A DNA stretch of 64,000 nt from Podocnemis expansa. Taxonomy: Eukaryota > Chordata > Testudines > Podocnemididae. Below are positions 44,406-57,604 of the stretch, piece after piece. A program made the translations under genes and the position numbers. Below the pieces are notes generated by a model. It saw only the letters and a list, made by a program, of their open reading frames with translations, did not search any database and was not told where the DNA came from. The stretch spans positions 2,541,406 to 2,605,405 of the forward strand of contig ML681964.1 in NCBI GenBank assembly GCA_007922195.1, read 5' to 3'. How positions within the stretch are numbered: the first letter of the stretch is position 1; every line of letters begins with the position of its first letter.

Positions 44406-46576
44406 TAAACTGAATTTACCTATTTCTCATTTGGGGACTATGGAGTTTAGCATAGGCTAGCTTTTTATCACACCACCACTGTCTCCAAAGCAACCTAAGG
44501 GATGGGACCAATGGTAATTTATGCAGAATTATGTAAGTGTGGCTCTTACAAATCACACTTGGCAAGCTTTACCCATCTCTCACTGAAACTATGATACAAG
44601 CAGCAGACTGTAGAGATGCAATGAAGCAAAATCCCACTAATGCGCTGTTCCAAAACAATTACCAAACTCAGCCCAGTCACTTGTGTGACTTTGATACCAC
44701 AAATACACAAAGTTTCATGCCAAATAAAGTTCCTGAAATAGCTTGTGAACATTGTCATTCTCTATAAAAAGTGAGTTAGCTAAAGGTGATGTTGCTCCAT
44801 TTCACTAGGCCCTTAACCTACATCCAAACATCATGGGCTAAATTTTACATTGCCTTGCATTCCATGTGGTCTCATGGATGCCAAAGGGATTACACGGGTG
44901 TAAATCCACACACAGTTTTGCTCTCTATCATTTTATTAATGCATTAATTCCTTTCCTTCCAACTATCTTTTTCCCACCTCTCAAATATGATTTGAGTCTA
45001 TTCAGCAGAATGAATACATTTACAACACTGAAGAATTAGCTAGCTCTCTGCTCATAGCCTTAGGAGATATTCAGTCAGCAAACCAGTACTGACTAGATGG
45101 CACAGAAAGCAAAATATAAGCCCAGCATTTCCTCAATCTGCAATCACATTTTGGAACAGAAAGCTATTAGTAATCCCCTTTATGTTGCTATCACTGTAAA
45201 TAAGTGTTTTTAGTGGATTACCCCAGGATATAAATTCTGTATTTTAAAACTTGGTTATGGCTGCTGAGTCTGAGAGTGCAAAATAAGCTGTTAGCAGTCA
45301 TAGATATATAATCAAACATGTTCAGGATGTGATTTCTGCTTCAGAGGTCTTGATTAAAGACTCAGATTAGAATATCAGTAAATAGATTTATATTTATGTT
45401 GTCAGGCTGATCTGAAACTAACAAGATCATTAAAAACCAAGAAAAATTTAAGCTGATTAAATCTTCTAGCTCTGCTTATGCAGACATGCAAGAGTTCTGC
45501 CTTTGTCCTCTTTTCTCTATGAAATTTTTATTTGCTTGTTTTAAGAGAGAAGAATTTAGTTGTTTAGGATGAAACCCAGAAGAAAAAGAAAATGCCAGTT
45601 CAGGAATTTGTAGGAATGCCTGGTCAAACCCTGAACAAAAGGTAGGGATACAGATTAATGAGCATCTTCTCATCTCAGTACGTGTCTGGAACTGATGTGT
45701 GGCTCTCCTTAGCATGAAGGGGAGTTATACAATTAACTGTCTCATAGTGTTTATGGACTGAATGCCTCTGTCTCAAGGAAAGTCTGAGTCAAGAGCCATC
45801 TGCTGCCTTTGCATCGACAACGCCGGTGAGCAAGTCCTCAGCCAAATGGGTCTCATCTGGGAGCCTTGCCAGGTGAAAGAAACACATAAAATCAAGTATC
45901 AGTGTCAGAAAAAAAACAAACAAAGAAACCCTCCATTTCTCTTCCAGTTAACACTGAGCAGGCATCTTGCACAGGGCTCAAAGCACTCGTGGCTGGCATT
46001 GCTACATAAACCTCTATGGAAAAATGGATGAGACTATACCTTAAGTGTCTAGACTAAAAAAAATTGTTGTTCTGCAGCCACATAATATGTCACTGTTGGA
46101 GTTTTATTGAGAAAACAATAGAGCTCAGCAAACAACTCCAAAAGTGAGTCTCTAGCAACATCTGTCTTTTTGCCCAAAGGAAAAAAGTCTACCCACCAGT
46201 TCTTTCCTGCTCATGTTCCATGCAGGCAGTTTCATTTATCATTTTCTCTGTAAGCTAGAGGCTGGAAAAGGATCTACAGCTGGAACATACAATCCCAACA
46301 TTGGTTGTTTTGCATGGTTTGAGGACCTGCATTGCACAGGCACTTAGATACAATAATGATGGGCACATCAGGGATACATAAAAGAAGATCTGGGCAAATA
46401 ATTTATAACCACTTGGCTTTCTTCTGTTTGGGAGCTCCTCATGAACATATTGCAATTTTCATTAATTTATTCACCAAATAATTCTTCTGAATCAATCCTA
46501 GTCTATAGATTATTCATGAGCAGTTCATTTGGGAGAACTCAGTATTCAAAACCTAGCTGCACTCTGATGACATACA
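44406..46576. other. no gene seen
   Basis: AT-rich. An old repeat remnant with GGGCTAAATTTTACATTGCC...GGGTGTAAATCC lies at 44833-44910. The open frames (76-89 codons) have no recognised motif. Confidence 0.45.
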
Positions 46577-47085
46577 ATTTAATGCAGTGGTTCCCAACTT
46601 TTTTGGTTCGAAGGCCACAAGTATCATTTTTACAGCTACGAAGAACCACCAGCTTCCGCAACCAGACTCCCCTACTGAAAGGCAGTTTGCCTCCTTACAC
46701 ACAGATTTCCTGTCTTCCTAGCTGCAGCAGGGAAATCACACACATCCTGCAGCTCTGCACACTCTATCTGTGTCCCAAGGCAGTGGCAGGGGGACAGAAA
46801 GTCAATGCTCCCCTCCCTCTGACTCCATTAAGGACCTCAGCACCTATGGACCTAGGCAGAGTGCTTTGCCATGCTCCCTGCTACAGACACGGGGATGAAT
46901 GTGTTCATCTCCTATCACGTTCGCTGCAGGAAGGAGCCTCCATCCTTCTTTTAGCCCTGTGGAAATGTGCTCCACCTAGGTGACTCTATGTTGGAACTAG
47001 AAGGAGAGTAGCTGAAGGCCATTTTGAACCCCCCACAGGCCAATTTTGGACCCCAAAACACAAGTTGGGAACCATTGCATTAATG
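46577..47085 (+). mobile_element. hAT element, 493 bp
   Basis: The element is 46585-47077, with ends CAGTGGTTCCCAACTTTTTTGG cut to its first 20 bases (CAGTGGTTCCCAACTTTTTT) and CACAAGTTGGGAACCATTG. Flanks are ATTTAATG and CATTAATG (6 of 8), so an older copy. The 180-codon plus frame at 46441-46983 starts outside the element and runs across its left end, which argues against a gene. Confidence 0.8.
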
Positions 47086-47864
47086 ATTCCTGACAGCATC
47101 CAAGCTCTGAGTGCACCACACTCACGTTTACAAATTAAAAATTCACTTCTGTTAAGAGTCTCCACTGTGTGCTTAAAATTTGCTGTTTCCACAAATATTC
47201 CTGCCAGCAAACACATCACTAAGAATATCTGAGGAAAGCAAACACATAGGAAGTGTTAGCCCTGTTTAAATACAAAGGCATTAACTAAAACTGGAATAAA
47301 GTATTTATGGAATTTTTTTTACATGATCATGCAGTTGAACAGCAGTTCAGTGTTCAGCCCAAAAAACTAGTAATAAAAATGAGACTGCTATTGGAGACCT
47401 ATTCTGTCATCTAATAATGTTTGCATTCAAGTAAGCTGAACAAGCTGAGTCAAGGCCACTGAGTATATAGCTAAATGACTAGACTACACGTATATTGTGC
47501 TTGGTTCCCTATGCCTTCACAAAAAAAAATTTATAATTATACTTATATCTAATCTAAGTAAATTAACCCTCCCACCTCCCTGAAACAGATTTATTGTGTG
47601 GTTTCCTTATCTCCTGCTTGAACATTGTAGCACATAGACATGAGATAAAAACCAATTTCCTTAATAAAGCAACTTAGACAAAAATAAAGGCTACTAATGT
47701 CACTGACCCTTTTTGCAGCACCCACATTTCAAGCAAAGGAAACAGAACTGAAGTAGCCTAAATTCAAAGGGGCAACCAGGACACACTTAGCTTGATAACA
47801 AGGCTTTTCTGGATGTTATGAGCTAAATGTTCTTGTTTGTGTTATTGGGGAACATAGAGATCTC
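47086..47864. other. no gene seen
   Basis: AT-rich sequence with short poly-A and poly-T runs and no recognised repeat. Confidence 0.45.
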
Positions 47865-48165
47865 TGTTTAAAGGTGGTTGTCACAGCTGGATCACAGGTT
47901 GACAAATCCCCTTTAGTCAGAGCCAGAGGACATGTCATGAGACAGGAATCAAGAAGCACAAATCAAATGTCAGGAGTCAAGCTGGTCTGGAATGCCAGGA
48001 GTTCAAAACAAGGAAGAAGACGACAGCAAGAAGCACAAGGCACTTGTGGAACCCAGTTGCTCAGATGGCTTCCTGGTCCTGTTGCTGGCTTAAGCAGTGG
48101 GTCAGTTAAGTGTTCTGGGAAACTACCAGTCATGTTTCTGGTATACTGCTATCAAGTGGAGTGTT
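47865..48165. repeat. possible interspersed repeat, unclassified
   Basis: It is rich in CAGGA/GGAGTC-type words (ATGTCAGGAGTCAAGCTGG, AATGCCAGGAGTTCAAAACA, AGGAAGAAGACGACAGCAAG). This composition differs from its surroundings and resembles a reptile repeat I have seen without knowing its name. The 97-codon frame here is not supported as a gene. Confidence 0.3.
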
Positions 48166-48224
48166 GATGTATAGCTACTCCAAAGAGTGCTGCAAGCCTG
48201 GGTTTGTGACCCATTGGGATGATG

Positions 48225-49210
48225 TCAATTTTCATGAAAGAGTAGCCAAGGGAAAATAGGCATTGCACCTCTTTTGTGAGGTTTGCCCTTTTGGAAAGAA
48301 TGGTTACGCTGTTGACTTATATTTAATTTGTGATCCAGTCTGACCCCTACACCAGCTTCTGTAGTACTCTTTCCTAGGGAGTCATTTCCTATTTTGTATG
48401 TGTGCAACTGACTGTTCCTCCCTAAGTAGAGTACTTTGCACTTGTCCTTACTGAATTTCATCCCATTTTACTTCAGCCCATTTCTCCAGTTTGTCAAGAT
48501 CATTTTGAATTTTAATTCAATCCTCCAATGTAGTTGCAACCCCCCAGCTTTGTATTGTCTGCAAACTGCATAAGTGTACTTCCTATGCCATTATCTAAAT
48601 CACTGATGAAGACTGAACAGAACAGGGCCCAGAACAGATCCCAGTGAGGCCTCATTCATTATGTCTGTCTGACTTGCCTGTAAACCACTGTTAATGACTT
48701 TCTGAGAATGGTTTTCCAGTCAGTTGTTCACCCACATTATAGTAGTTCTATCTAGTTTGTCTTTCCTTAGTTTATGAAAAGATCATTTAAGACAGTATCA
48801 AAAACCTTACTAAAGTCAAGATTATACGGCATCTACTTCTTTCCCTCATCCACAAGTCTTATTACCCTGTCAAAGAAAGCTACTGGATTGGTTTGACATA
48901 ATTTGTTCTTGACCAATCCATGCTGCCTGTTACTTATCTCCTTTTTATCTTCTAGGTGTTTGCAAATGTATTGCTTAATTATTTGTTCCATTATCATTTT
49001 GGATCCTGAAGTTAAAGTGACTGGTCTGTAAATTCTTGGTTTGTCTTTATTTCCCTTTTTATAGATTTCCACTACATTTCTCCTTTTCCATGCCTCTGAT
49101 GTCTCTTCTATCCTTCATGTCTTTTTGAAAATAATCATTAATGGCTCATAAGAAATCTTCTCAGTCAGCTAATCGTCTCAATGGCTCAGATATCCCCTTA
49201 GATGTTGACA
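48225..49210 (-). mobile_element. CR1-type LINE, internal ORF2 (reverse transcriptase) fragment, antisense
   Basis: Minus frame 49072-48833 reads YKKGNKDKPRIYRPVTLTS, KMIMEQIIKQYICKHLEDKK, EISNRQHGLVKNKLCQTN and FFDRVIRLVDEGK, which is the start of a CR1 reverse-transcriptase domain (the KGNK..P..YRPV.LTS motif). Minus frame 48461-48225 reads MKFSKDKCKVLYLGRNSQL and further, the downstream part of the domain. Between them the catalytic region is interrupted by stops and a deletion, so the copy is dead. Same broad family as 63080-64000, which carries an earlier ORF2 segment on the plus strand. Confidence 0.9.
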
Positions 49211-50037
49211 GCCTGCACAAATCACAGTACTTCTTGGCTGCAACTTGGGATCCAGGCATGAAAACTGAGCGGTTGAGATGGAAAAAGGTTTTTAGATTAA
49301 TAGATGTTAAGACTAAAAGGGATCATTCTGTTAATCTACTTTGATTTCCTGGATCACACAGGTCACAGAATTTCATCCAGCACTTCCTGCATGAAGCCCA
49401 TAATTTCTGCTTAAAGTAGAGCTTATGTTTAGAAAGACATCCAGTATGGATTTAAAAGGCTGACTGATCATCAACACCAAAAATATCTTAAAACCTCTTA
49501 GATGCTCTTGGGATGCCAATTGGCTACAATTTAATTGATTGTTTTACCCTTCTTAGGAACAAATTTACTCCTGCATAAATCCAAACAGCAGCAAGTACAT
49601 GTTGCATCGGGGTATACCTGGGCTAAATCTGCTGATAATGACCATCTGTTAAAGACGTTTTCTGCCAAGATATAAACTTTGGCCAGGATCATATAATTTA
49701 GTTGCAAATTGTGGTATCAGTTGTTCCAATGTAAAATTAGAATAACTCTATTGATGTTTTTGGAGTTTTCCTGGGTTTACACACAAATAACTGAAATAAG
49801 AATCTCTTTCAAAAGAGTGTCTCAAGTCATTTTGATCTGAAAGGATAACGTGTTTGGTAAGGCAAGAGATCACCTAGCAGAGCGGTCTAGGTTTACCTGT
49901 CAGAACAGGCCTACTTGAACCAGGAACATAAGTTTTTATAAGACTGTAAATATAGCCTCAAGTATTGGATTAGCTATTGACTGAATGCTGACCATATGCA
50001 AATGAGCACAATTCTGGAAACGTCTTCAAATCTGGAA
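49211..50037. other. no gene seen
   Basis: AT-rich sequence with no repeat or domain recognised. Confidence 0.45.
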
Positions 50038-50440
50038 ACCAGATTCAGGCCTGTGCTAGGAGGGGGTGAGTGGGGCGACCGCCCCAGGCCCCATGATTCC
50101 ATGGGCCCTGTGCTACTCCCCTACTCACTGCTGGGCTGCCACCTGCCCCTTCCCTACTGCCTTCAGCAGCAAGCAGGGGAGGGGCAGGAGCATGGGGCCT
50201 GGCCTCTGGGACAGCCCACACTGCCCCCAAGGTGTAACAGCCAGACCAGAGGCAGGGTGAGGAAGTGGAGCCCGCCCTATCCCTGGAGGTGGAGTGGTCA
50301 GCCCAGGAGAGGAGTGAGAGCATAGGGCCCTGCCTCTGGGCTGCCCAGCCTACCCTGGGCCCCGCAGTGTTGGGGAGACAGGGCTCTGACAGGTCTATTG
50401 ACCTGGGCCCTATTCCCCCAGAGACAACTCTGTCCAGATT
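50038..50440. mobile_element. GC-rich hAT-like element, 387 bp
   Basis: The element is 50046-50432, with ends CAGGCCTGTGCTAGGAGGGG and CCCCCAGAGACAACTCTG. Flanks are ACCAGATT and TCCAGATT (7 of 8). The motif GCCCCAGGCCCCATGATTCC, followed by ATGGGCCCTG, is shared with 54048. Frames of up to 139 codons on both strands are compositional. Confidence 0.7.
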
Positions 50441-51959
50441 CCAGGGACAGCCAGAAAAAAGCATCTTAGCATCATGTAGAAAGCCAGTAGAAATTAGAGA
50501 ACATAATTCTTAATAAATCAGAATTTCTTACTATGCAGAACGGGCCAGAGACATGTAGGTCTACTTCCCCTGGTCAACTGGCCAAGATGTGTGCCAGAGT
50601 TAGAATGATGGTTCCAACTATTCTCTTTTCGATTGCTAATGAGCTGCTCCAAGTGGTGAGGGGCACTAGTCCTTAATCTCACTGAATTATTCAGTATCTT
50701 GATCACACACCCATCACAACAAAAACTGCCTACAATTCCATACTTTGATATAGATCTTAGCTGATTCTATACTTTAGCACTGACATGTTTAAAAACAGTG
50801 GTTTGTAGCTGTACTGTATACAGGCTTTTTGGGTTATAAAGTATTTTAGGGGGAACACACTGGTGATAGACTCACCTTTATACAGTGACTTGCCTAAGGC
50901 TTTAGTTATGTCATCAATGTCCAGTTCTGTTACACTGCTACCAGTTTCTTCCATGCGTGTTCTTTGAGTGCAGTGGACTAACCTGTTTGTCCCCATTGGG
51001 AGTAATTAGCATAGTAAAGTGCAGGCTATTCGGTCATAGTAAACCTCACTTGTATGAAACACCAGAAAGAGGAACAAATTATTTGGCAATCTGTCTCTCT
51101 TTTCTTACTTGTGATCATTTGGATACCCAAGCAACCAAACCTAATTTACAGCTCTGTGTAAATCACTGACCTACTTAGTAAACTGAAATGCAGGCTACCT
51201 AACCGATGCAAGTTACCTACTTTGAACAATAATTTACAGTGAAACAACTATTAACAGTGGCATTAGAATGAAATGAATCATTCCATTCTAACGACGCTGT
51301 AATCTGTTCTTTCATTGTATCATTAAAATTATTTATCCAATTTCTTTTTCTTCTCCACCAGTTATTTGATAAAATAAAATAAAACAAGAGAAATGCCCCA
51401 AATGGGTTAAGACTTATTAAAGCAAAAAATGTATCTGGCCTCATCTCTTTTAATGCTTAGAAATACCCTGGACGAAGTTATCAATCAATGAAATAGCTTC
51501 CCAAATGCATAGAAAAGGGAACCTCTCGATCGAGTTTGGAGGTTTATGGCAGTGATTTCTTTTCTTTTTTCTAAATATTCCAATAGCTACCAGATATCTA
51601 GATTTTGCTAAGATTTCTTTTTCTGGGATTAAAATTTAAATATATTCACAAAATATGGTTAGAAAGTTTAGTCATTAGTGAATGGAAAGCACCTAAATGA
51701 AAAGCTTGTATCAAAATGGTATCATGGTGCAGTGTGTTTAGCTTTAATTTATTGGGTTGTTTTACTATATGATTTCTGAAGGAGCTCTATTTAATAAATG
51801 CTTAGTAACTGAACATTAAAAATAACATGAAAACCAGCAAAATTCTTATTAAACCTACTGACAGTATGATTAATGCAGGCTTGAAAGCTGGAAATCTGAA
51901 TGAGTCTGCAGCCCTATTTTTTTTAAAGGTTTACATGAAAAAAGCAGTTACAACACTTC
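50441..51959. other. no gene seen
   Basis: AT-rich sequence. Open frames of 62-79 codons show no motif. Confidence 0.45.
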
Positions 51960-52990
51960 TCTGAATAACACATAATATTTGTGTGATATCCACTTTTCAG
52001 AATCTGGCCCAGTGAGCCACTGTGACCCCCCAATTTCCATTTCTGAAACCCAGCTTACCCCAGTATGCCAGGTGACACTTACTCCTGAGTCAGTCCACAC
52101 TAACCTCTTGCATGTAATTGGTCCCAGACAGTGGGTGTGCATCCTTTGGCCACTCAGTGGACTGTCCTCAAGCAAGCGCCTACAGTCCCCAGATATCACA
52201 CCGGGAACTTTTGTCCTACAGAGATGGGGACCCTTCCCAAATCACTAGAGACTCACAAACCCTTGTCTTTCCATTTATCAAGGGAAAGGATATGCAGTCT
52301 CACTCATTCACAGCCTCTAAAGTCCACCCAGTTTTAGATAAATCTAATACTAATTTATTGATCAGGATATGGTTTTAAGTGAGTACATAGCAAATCAATG
52401 CACAATCATTTAATAAAGGAGTCAAGAGTTACCATAAGCAAATTAAAAAAAAAAAATATATATATATATATATAATGCATGCTGATCTAATAACACTATT
52501 CCAAGATTACTTTCTAGTCAATTCTACTTATTCTGACCCATAAGACTGACTGTTGGCAGTGTTCAGCCCATCTCGGCCCTCTGGTCCAGGTAGATAGGCC
52601 TAATCTCTTGGAGTAGCTTTCAAGATGGTGTTTCTCTGGTAGAAAGCCAAAAGCCCTCCCCTAATCATGGTGTCCCTCCCATCCCCCCCACTTTTGCATC
52701 ACCGTCTCCATGCTGCTGTGTGATTGTCTTTGTCCCACTTAAGCCAGGGAACTCAGTTTGCATTGCCTTTTTCATGCACCTCTTTGGCTGTGCTGAGAAA
52801 TAGCACTGATGGTCTGAGTCATATAACATGCTTCACTTCTGCACATTTATATGTTTGCTGCAGGGAACATGATACCATAACAATACTGTACAGTATTCAA
52901 AAGCAAACCTTGCATGGCAAAACCGGCATCAAACTATACAATTATATTGCAAAAAAGAACAGAAAAGAAGTCACAGAGATCATAATGTAG
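51960..52990. repeat. possible old LTR-type retroelement sequence, unclassified
   Basis: Blocks such as AATCTGGCCCAGTGAGCCAC, AACCCAGCTTACCCCAG, CTAATACTAATTTATTGATC and TTCAGCCCATCTCGGCCC resemble a turtle LTR-type repeat in order. There are no defined ends and no genes. Mutually antisense frames (83-89 codons) are present and unsupported. Confidence 0.3.
52445..52474. repeat. poly-A followed by (TA)n
   Basis: Twelve A residues followed by about nine TA units. Confidence 0.9.
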
Positions 52991-53009
52991 GGGTACACAA
53001 ATGCGTATC

Positions 53010-53690
53010 TGTGATGAAGTAAGAAAACCTCTTGGCTACTGTGGGATGCCAGGGGTGATAACCCAAGTGTTCTTTTCCATTCCTGTACTTTGCTGGCGGG
53101 ACAAGGGTATTCCAGTGATGGGACATGGGGGTGTGATAACTATAGGTACCACTGGGGGGGAGGGGCTTTAGTCAGACCTTACCTGCACCCCCTCTGGGTG
53201 ACAAGGATTGTGGCCAGTTTAGACTGGGCAGAGTTGGCAGGAGGAGAACCAAGGGCTGAGAGACAAGGAGGGTAGTAGGGAAACATGACTTGGAGAGGCA
53301 GGATCTCCGAGGGCTCATCCAGGGGGTTTACTGCTATACCCCTGTTTAATCTGAAAGCCAACTGTCCTAACTGCTGTGCAAACTGGATTGCTAATAAACT
53401 CTCTGACTTCTACACTGGCTGAGCATCAGTGCTGATTGGGACTGCTGGGACATTCAAGGAGGGAGGAATCCCCTCCCAAGGGAGACCAGACAGACCAGGG
53501 GTCGGACCCTCTGAGCCTGGATTTGGGAGCTGGCTACAGGTAGCGTAGAGACCTGGGTGCTGGACGGGAGAAGGCTCCACTGTAGCAGAGTCCTGACTGG
53601 CTGTGAACGGAGGGGATCCAAGAAGCTTTTCTGGGTTCTCCATGACAGCATCCCTTGACAGTTTGGAACAAACTTTGTGCCCATCCTATT
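53010..53690. repeat. possible LTR-like repeat, unclassified
   Basis: From TGTGATGAAGTAAG the sequence becomes GC-richer. A polyadenylation-like signal with downstream T/C-rich DNA (CTAATAAACTCTCTGACTTC) is followed by CACTGGCTGAGCATCAGTGC and a GC-rich leader-like stretch. This layout resembles an LTR plus leader, but I cannot define ends, a primer-binding site or coding sequence. Any viral-type ancestor is inference only. Confidence 0.3.
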
Positions 53691-53702
53691 GTTCAGCCCC
53701 AA

Positions 53703-54039
53703 AATGTTCAGCCCCTAGGTGCCTAACTACCTGGCATGCAAATGCAAATCAGGGAGTCAGAGGTCAAAATACATAAACTTGCTCCTTCTTCCAGTACCAG
53801 TGTCCCATTCTGAATCCAGCATCACCTCACTGGCAAACAATGACGGAGGACCTTGCAGTTTGTATTCTCAGTAGATGAAATATGGGTATACCAGTGACAA
53901 GAAGTGTGGGTAACTTTTAAATGTAACTTCTTTTCTTTAGAAATGCACTCCAGCTGCATAACTGGAAGGGTCAAAAAGCATACACAGCAATCTTTCCAAG
54001 AATCTCAGCCTGAACACCAGTGCTGTTTCTTAGGGAACA
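53703..54039. other. no gene seen
   Basis: Short AT-rich stretch, nothing recognised. Confidence 0.45.
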
Positions 54040-54610
54040 AGTCTGCCCAGGGCCATTCTTAGGGGTTGGCAAAAGGGCAATTACCCCAGGCCCTGTGGTT
54101 CCATGGGCCCTGCGCTGTCCTGCCATGAGCAGAGCAGTGAGGGGCCTGAAACGCTGCCCCCCACAGCTGGCTGTTCCCCAGCTGGAGGACAAGGAGACCC
54201 GACCAAAAGTGGCAGCCAGGGTCAGCGCTCCCGCACCCATCCACTTATGCTGCCTTCGGTGCCTTGCTGGCGGCAGCTGGGAGGGAGGGGGCAGGAGGCA
54301 GCACGGGGCCTGCAAAACTGCCCCCCCCCCCCAGCTGTGCTGCCTTTCACCCCTTCCTCACTGGCTCTGGCTTGGAGCTGAAGGCAGCACAAGTGTGCAT
54401 GGGGGTGCGGGAGTGCTGACTCTGGCCGATGCTTTTGGCTGGCTCTCCCTGTTCCCCAGATGGGAAACAGCTGGCTCAGAGGCGGACCAGGCCTGCCCTC
54501 CTCAGAGCTGGCTGGCCCCACCCTCCAGTGTAGGTGGAGGTCTGGGGGGCCTCGCAGAGGCCAATTTGCCTGGGGCCTCACAACCCCCTAGGGGCAGCCC
54601 TGACTCTCCC
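54040..54610. mobile_element. GC-rich hAT-like element, 555 bp
   Basis: The element is 54048-54602. Ends are CAGGGCCATTCTTAGGGG and CCCCTAGGGGCAGCCCTG. Flanks are AGTCTGCC and ACTCTCCC (6 of 8). It shares CCAGGCCCTGTGGTTCC and ATGGGCCCTG with 50046. A poly-C run lies near 54325. The longest open frame of the window (232 codons, 54020-54718) spans it from edge to edge and out the far side. It is low-complexity (A, G, P, S rich) and opposed by minus-strand frames, so not a gene. Confidence 0.75.
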
Positions 54611-55163
54611 CCAGGAAATGACTCTAACCAAGGACCAAACCAGAAAGCAAACTCTCCTCTTGCTGCTCATACAGCTTCTTCTCCAATGACATCTCCCTAT
54701 ACATACAGCCTTGCATGAACAATGACACAGCATGTCTAGAAGACTCAACATGTGCTTGTTTGTTAAGAAAAAGAACATAGAATTTTCATCTTGCGGCACC
54801 TGCCATAAAGATAATATAGGCACAAAACTGTGTTAGCAGAAATGTCAGGACAACATTAGTAGCTGGATTGAGGCCACAGGATGGCTTGTGTAAGACAGCA
54901 AGATTTCTTCACCACCTGAAGCATGCAACATCATCACTCAAACTGCATGGTCTGAACTAAATTGTAAGTTGCTTAGTTCAAAGATTGAGCTGTTTTATAA
55001 ATGCATGTAGTCTGGAACAAGTTATTGGTGCTCAATAAATAAAATAATAATGCAGCTTTATATACCAGATATCAAGTAGATTCAGTAAATTCTTCCTTTG
55101 GAACATCTTGCCAACAAAGTCTGAATGAGTCTTTCAACACTTTATTGTATACTTAGGTTATCT
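54611..55163. other. no gene seen
   Basis: AT-rich sequence, no repeat or domain recognised. Confidence 0.45.
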
Positions 55164-55504
55164 GTTTAGGTCAGGATTCAGCAACCCAAAAGATAAGAAG
55201 AGCCATTTTTAAAAATTCCTTCAATAACCAAGTGTTTTGAGATCTGCAATGGGTGCAGCCTCCTGGTGGGGGGGAGCTGGGCCAGGGTGCCTGCCACAGG
55301 GTCCCCCGGTGGGGGGGCGGGAAGGGAGCCTGGGACTAGGAACTGGCCCCCTAGAAGGTCCCCTGGTGGTGGTGGGGGAAACCCAAAGCTTGGTGTAGGC
55401 TGCCTAGAGGGTCTCCCAGTGGCAGGGGACCTGACGCTATAAGGGGACAGCTAATGACCTGCATGTGGCTCTGGAGCTGCAGGTTGCAGATCCCTGATTT
55501 AGGT
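55164..55504 (+). mobile_element. hAT element, 325 bp
   Basis: The element is 55172-55496. Ends are CAGGATTCAGCAACCC and GCAGGTTGCAGATCCCTG. Flanks are GTTTAGGT and ATTTAGGT (7 of 8). The subterminal AAGAAGAGCCATTTTTAAAA and GTTTTGAGATCTGCAATGGG match the complement of the 58112 copy. Confidence 0.85.
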
Positions 55505-57145
55505 TTATTCTAAGCAGTTGATCCAACAAATCAGTTGAGAAATGCTTAACTTTATGTCATCGGAAATTCATATGCTTACATTTTTTGCTGGATCAGTGCT
55601 TAATTGTGGTGATTAAATAAAAAATGTTCAGTGCTGGAGTGGTTGACTAGAAAACATCATATTGCTAAATATGAGATTTTTAAGATAGAAGTGATGGGTT
55701 TGGAACTAATTTGAGACAATTGTTTTAAAAGTTTGACCATTAATTAATGAGAGGAAGAAGCATCTTGTGTGTGATGTTGACAAACGGTATCACAGAGAGA
55801 AGTTTTCATCTCACTGTCAGTGACAAAATACTAGAAATAAAGCATTTGAATTATAATGAGTGGTATTACTTGCCTCTTTACTTCATCTCTTTTCTATTGC
55901 TGTATATAGTCCTATTGCAGCTTAATGTCTATGCAGACAGCTGTCATCTGACACCTTGCAATGCAGGGAAGAATTGTAATTGTACTTGAAGAAAGTTACT
56001 TGTAACAGCCAGTAATCGTAAATGTTACCACATGTAGCGTGTTTTACTCTGTGGGTAAATCCCCTTTCACTGGAGCAGAATTAATTCATACATTTTGCAA
56101 TTCATTGCCTTTTACATGTTTTTCCCTTTAGCATATTCTTGCTTTGCTGTAAGCCTTTTTAATTGTTATTTATATTATTTATTTCCAGAAGCATCCAGAG
56201 TATGTATCAGGAACTTTCCAAAACCACAAGTTGTCACAATTTCTGCTCCATGGAAATCAAAGTTTAAGACGGGAAAGAGTCCTCCTTCATGAAAACATGC
56301 CACAATAAACTGAACTTTTCACTGAAGACCTGTTTGTGTCCTGATGATACTAGTAAAAGTGATGGGAATTTAGCTTGCCTACAGATTACTAGACAGAGAA
56401 TATTTCTTTATTGTGGTTTTGCCCAGTTATGGAACTCAGCATTCAATAGCATTTCCTGTATCAAAAGACAATAAATATAAACAAGGCTCTTGATTCAGGG
56501 AAGTTTATTCAAGTAATTCTGTTTCAGAAAAGTGACTCATCATCATACGGTAAACTGATAAGTGATTTGAGCACTCTCCATAAATTCTTTGGGTGATCTT
56601 TAGTTAAGTGTGGATAGGAAACAATTGCTAAGACAAAAGGAATTCAATCAAGTTAAGCAACAGCTCTCATGGGAACAGGACAAATTTAGTATTAAATGAA
56701 TTGATTTTACAGTCTTTATTAAGGGTTTATAAGACTGCACAATCCATATTCCCATCCATTGGATCAATAAATACAATTTTTTAAATCAAGCTGGGAAAAC
56801 TCAGGATTTAGTAAGAGCAAAAAGATCCTCAAAGAAAAAAAAGAAAATTCCAGTTCCTCTGGTGAGCCCACCATACACGGAACATTGCTAAACACATCAC
56901 CACTTGAATGGGATAAACACTTCACAACTAAACAAAGCAGGTGGTACGGATAGGGAGGAATGAACTTGCCCTCATTTCATACAGCAAATTAAAATAAAGA
57001 AATACCTTATTTATATCGTGTTGAGGATCAGTAAAATGACATTGGTGCACAATTGACCACATTTTGACACCAAAGTAATGATCATGACTGATCTGTTGTG
57101 AGGTCATATCTATTTCTAAAAGAAGTGCAGTTACTTACTAGATCT

Positions 57146-57289
57146 AAAGAAGATCCCAGTCCTACAAGCAGGTCCATGTGGATGGATCTATGTGCCTATG
57201 CACGGCTCCACTGAAATCAATTCATAGGCTCCTCAATAGACACAGAGGTCCACCCATGTAGAGCTGCTTGCAGGATCAGGGCCTATAAT
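57146..57289. repeat. old palindromic repeat, about 140 bp
   Basis: GATCCCAGTCCTACAAGCAG and TCCATGTGGATGGATCTATG pair with CACAGAGGTCCACCCATG and CTGCTTGCAGGATCAGGGCC. The centre is near CCACTGAAATCAATTC. Confidence 0.65.
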
Positions 57290-57604
57290 CAATACTCTCT
57301 AAGACCAACACATAACAACCCAAACGAACTAGGAAAACTTCTAATACACCAACATATTTAATTAACTCCCCATAATTTGCAGTGTTCTCTCTTCTTCCTT
57401 TGGTCTTTTGGAGATAAAGGACCCAATTCTTCCGGGTACAAAGGTGAAAATCGGAAGTAACTCCACTGCCATCAGGTGCTCTGAATAGTGACAGTGAAAG
57501 GAAAATAACCACCTAAATGTTGATACTTTTCCAGTAGAGTTTTAATAATGCCTTGTACTTGTACGACCCTCTTCTTCTGAAGTGTTGAAAGCCAAACATC
57601 AATT

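Noticed and set aside
46441..46983. 180-codon plus-strand open frame
   Set aside because: It starts in unique DNA and crosses the left end of the hAT element at 46585. A gene is unlikely to run through a transposon end, and no motif is visible.
53010..53690. Endogenous retrovirus LTR
   Set aside because: A polyadenylation-like signal and leader-like sequence are present, but no TG...CA ends, target duplication, primer-binding site or internal gene could be shown. Kept only as an unclassified repeat.
54020..54718. Longest open frame of the window, 232 codons, plus strand
   Set aside because: It spans a GC-rich hAT element from outside one end to outside the other, is low-complexity, is opposed by open minus-strand frames of up to 119 codons, and shows no domain. 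Composition explains it.
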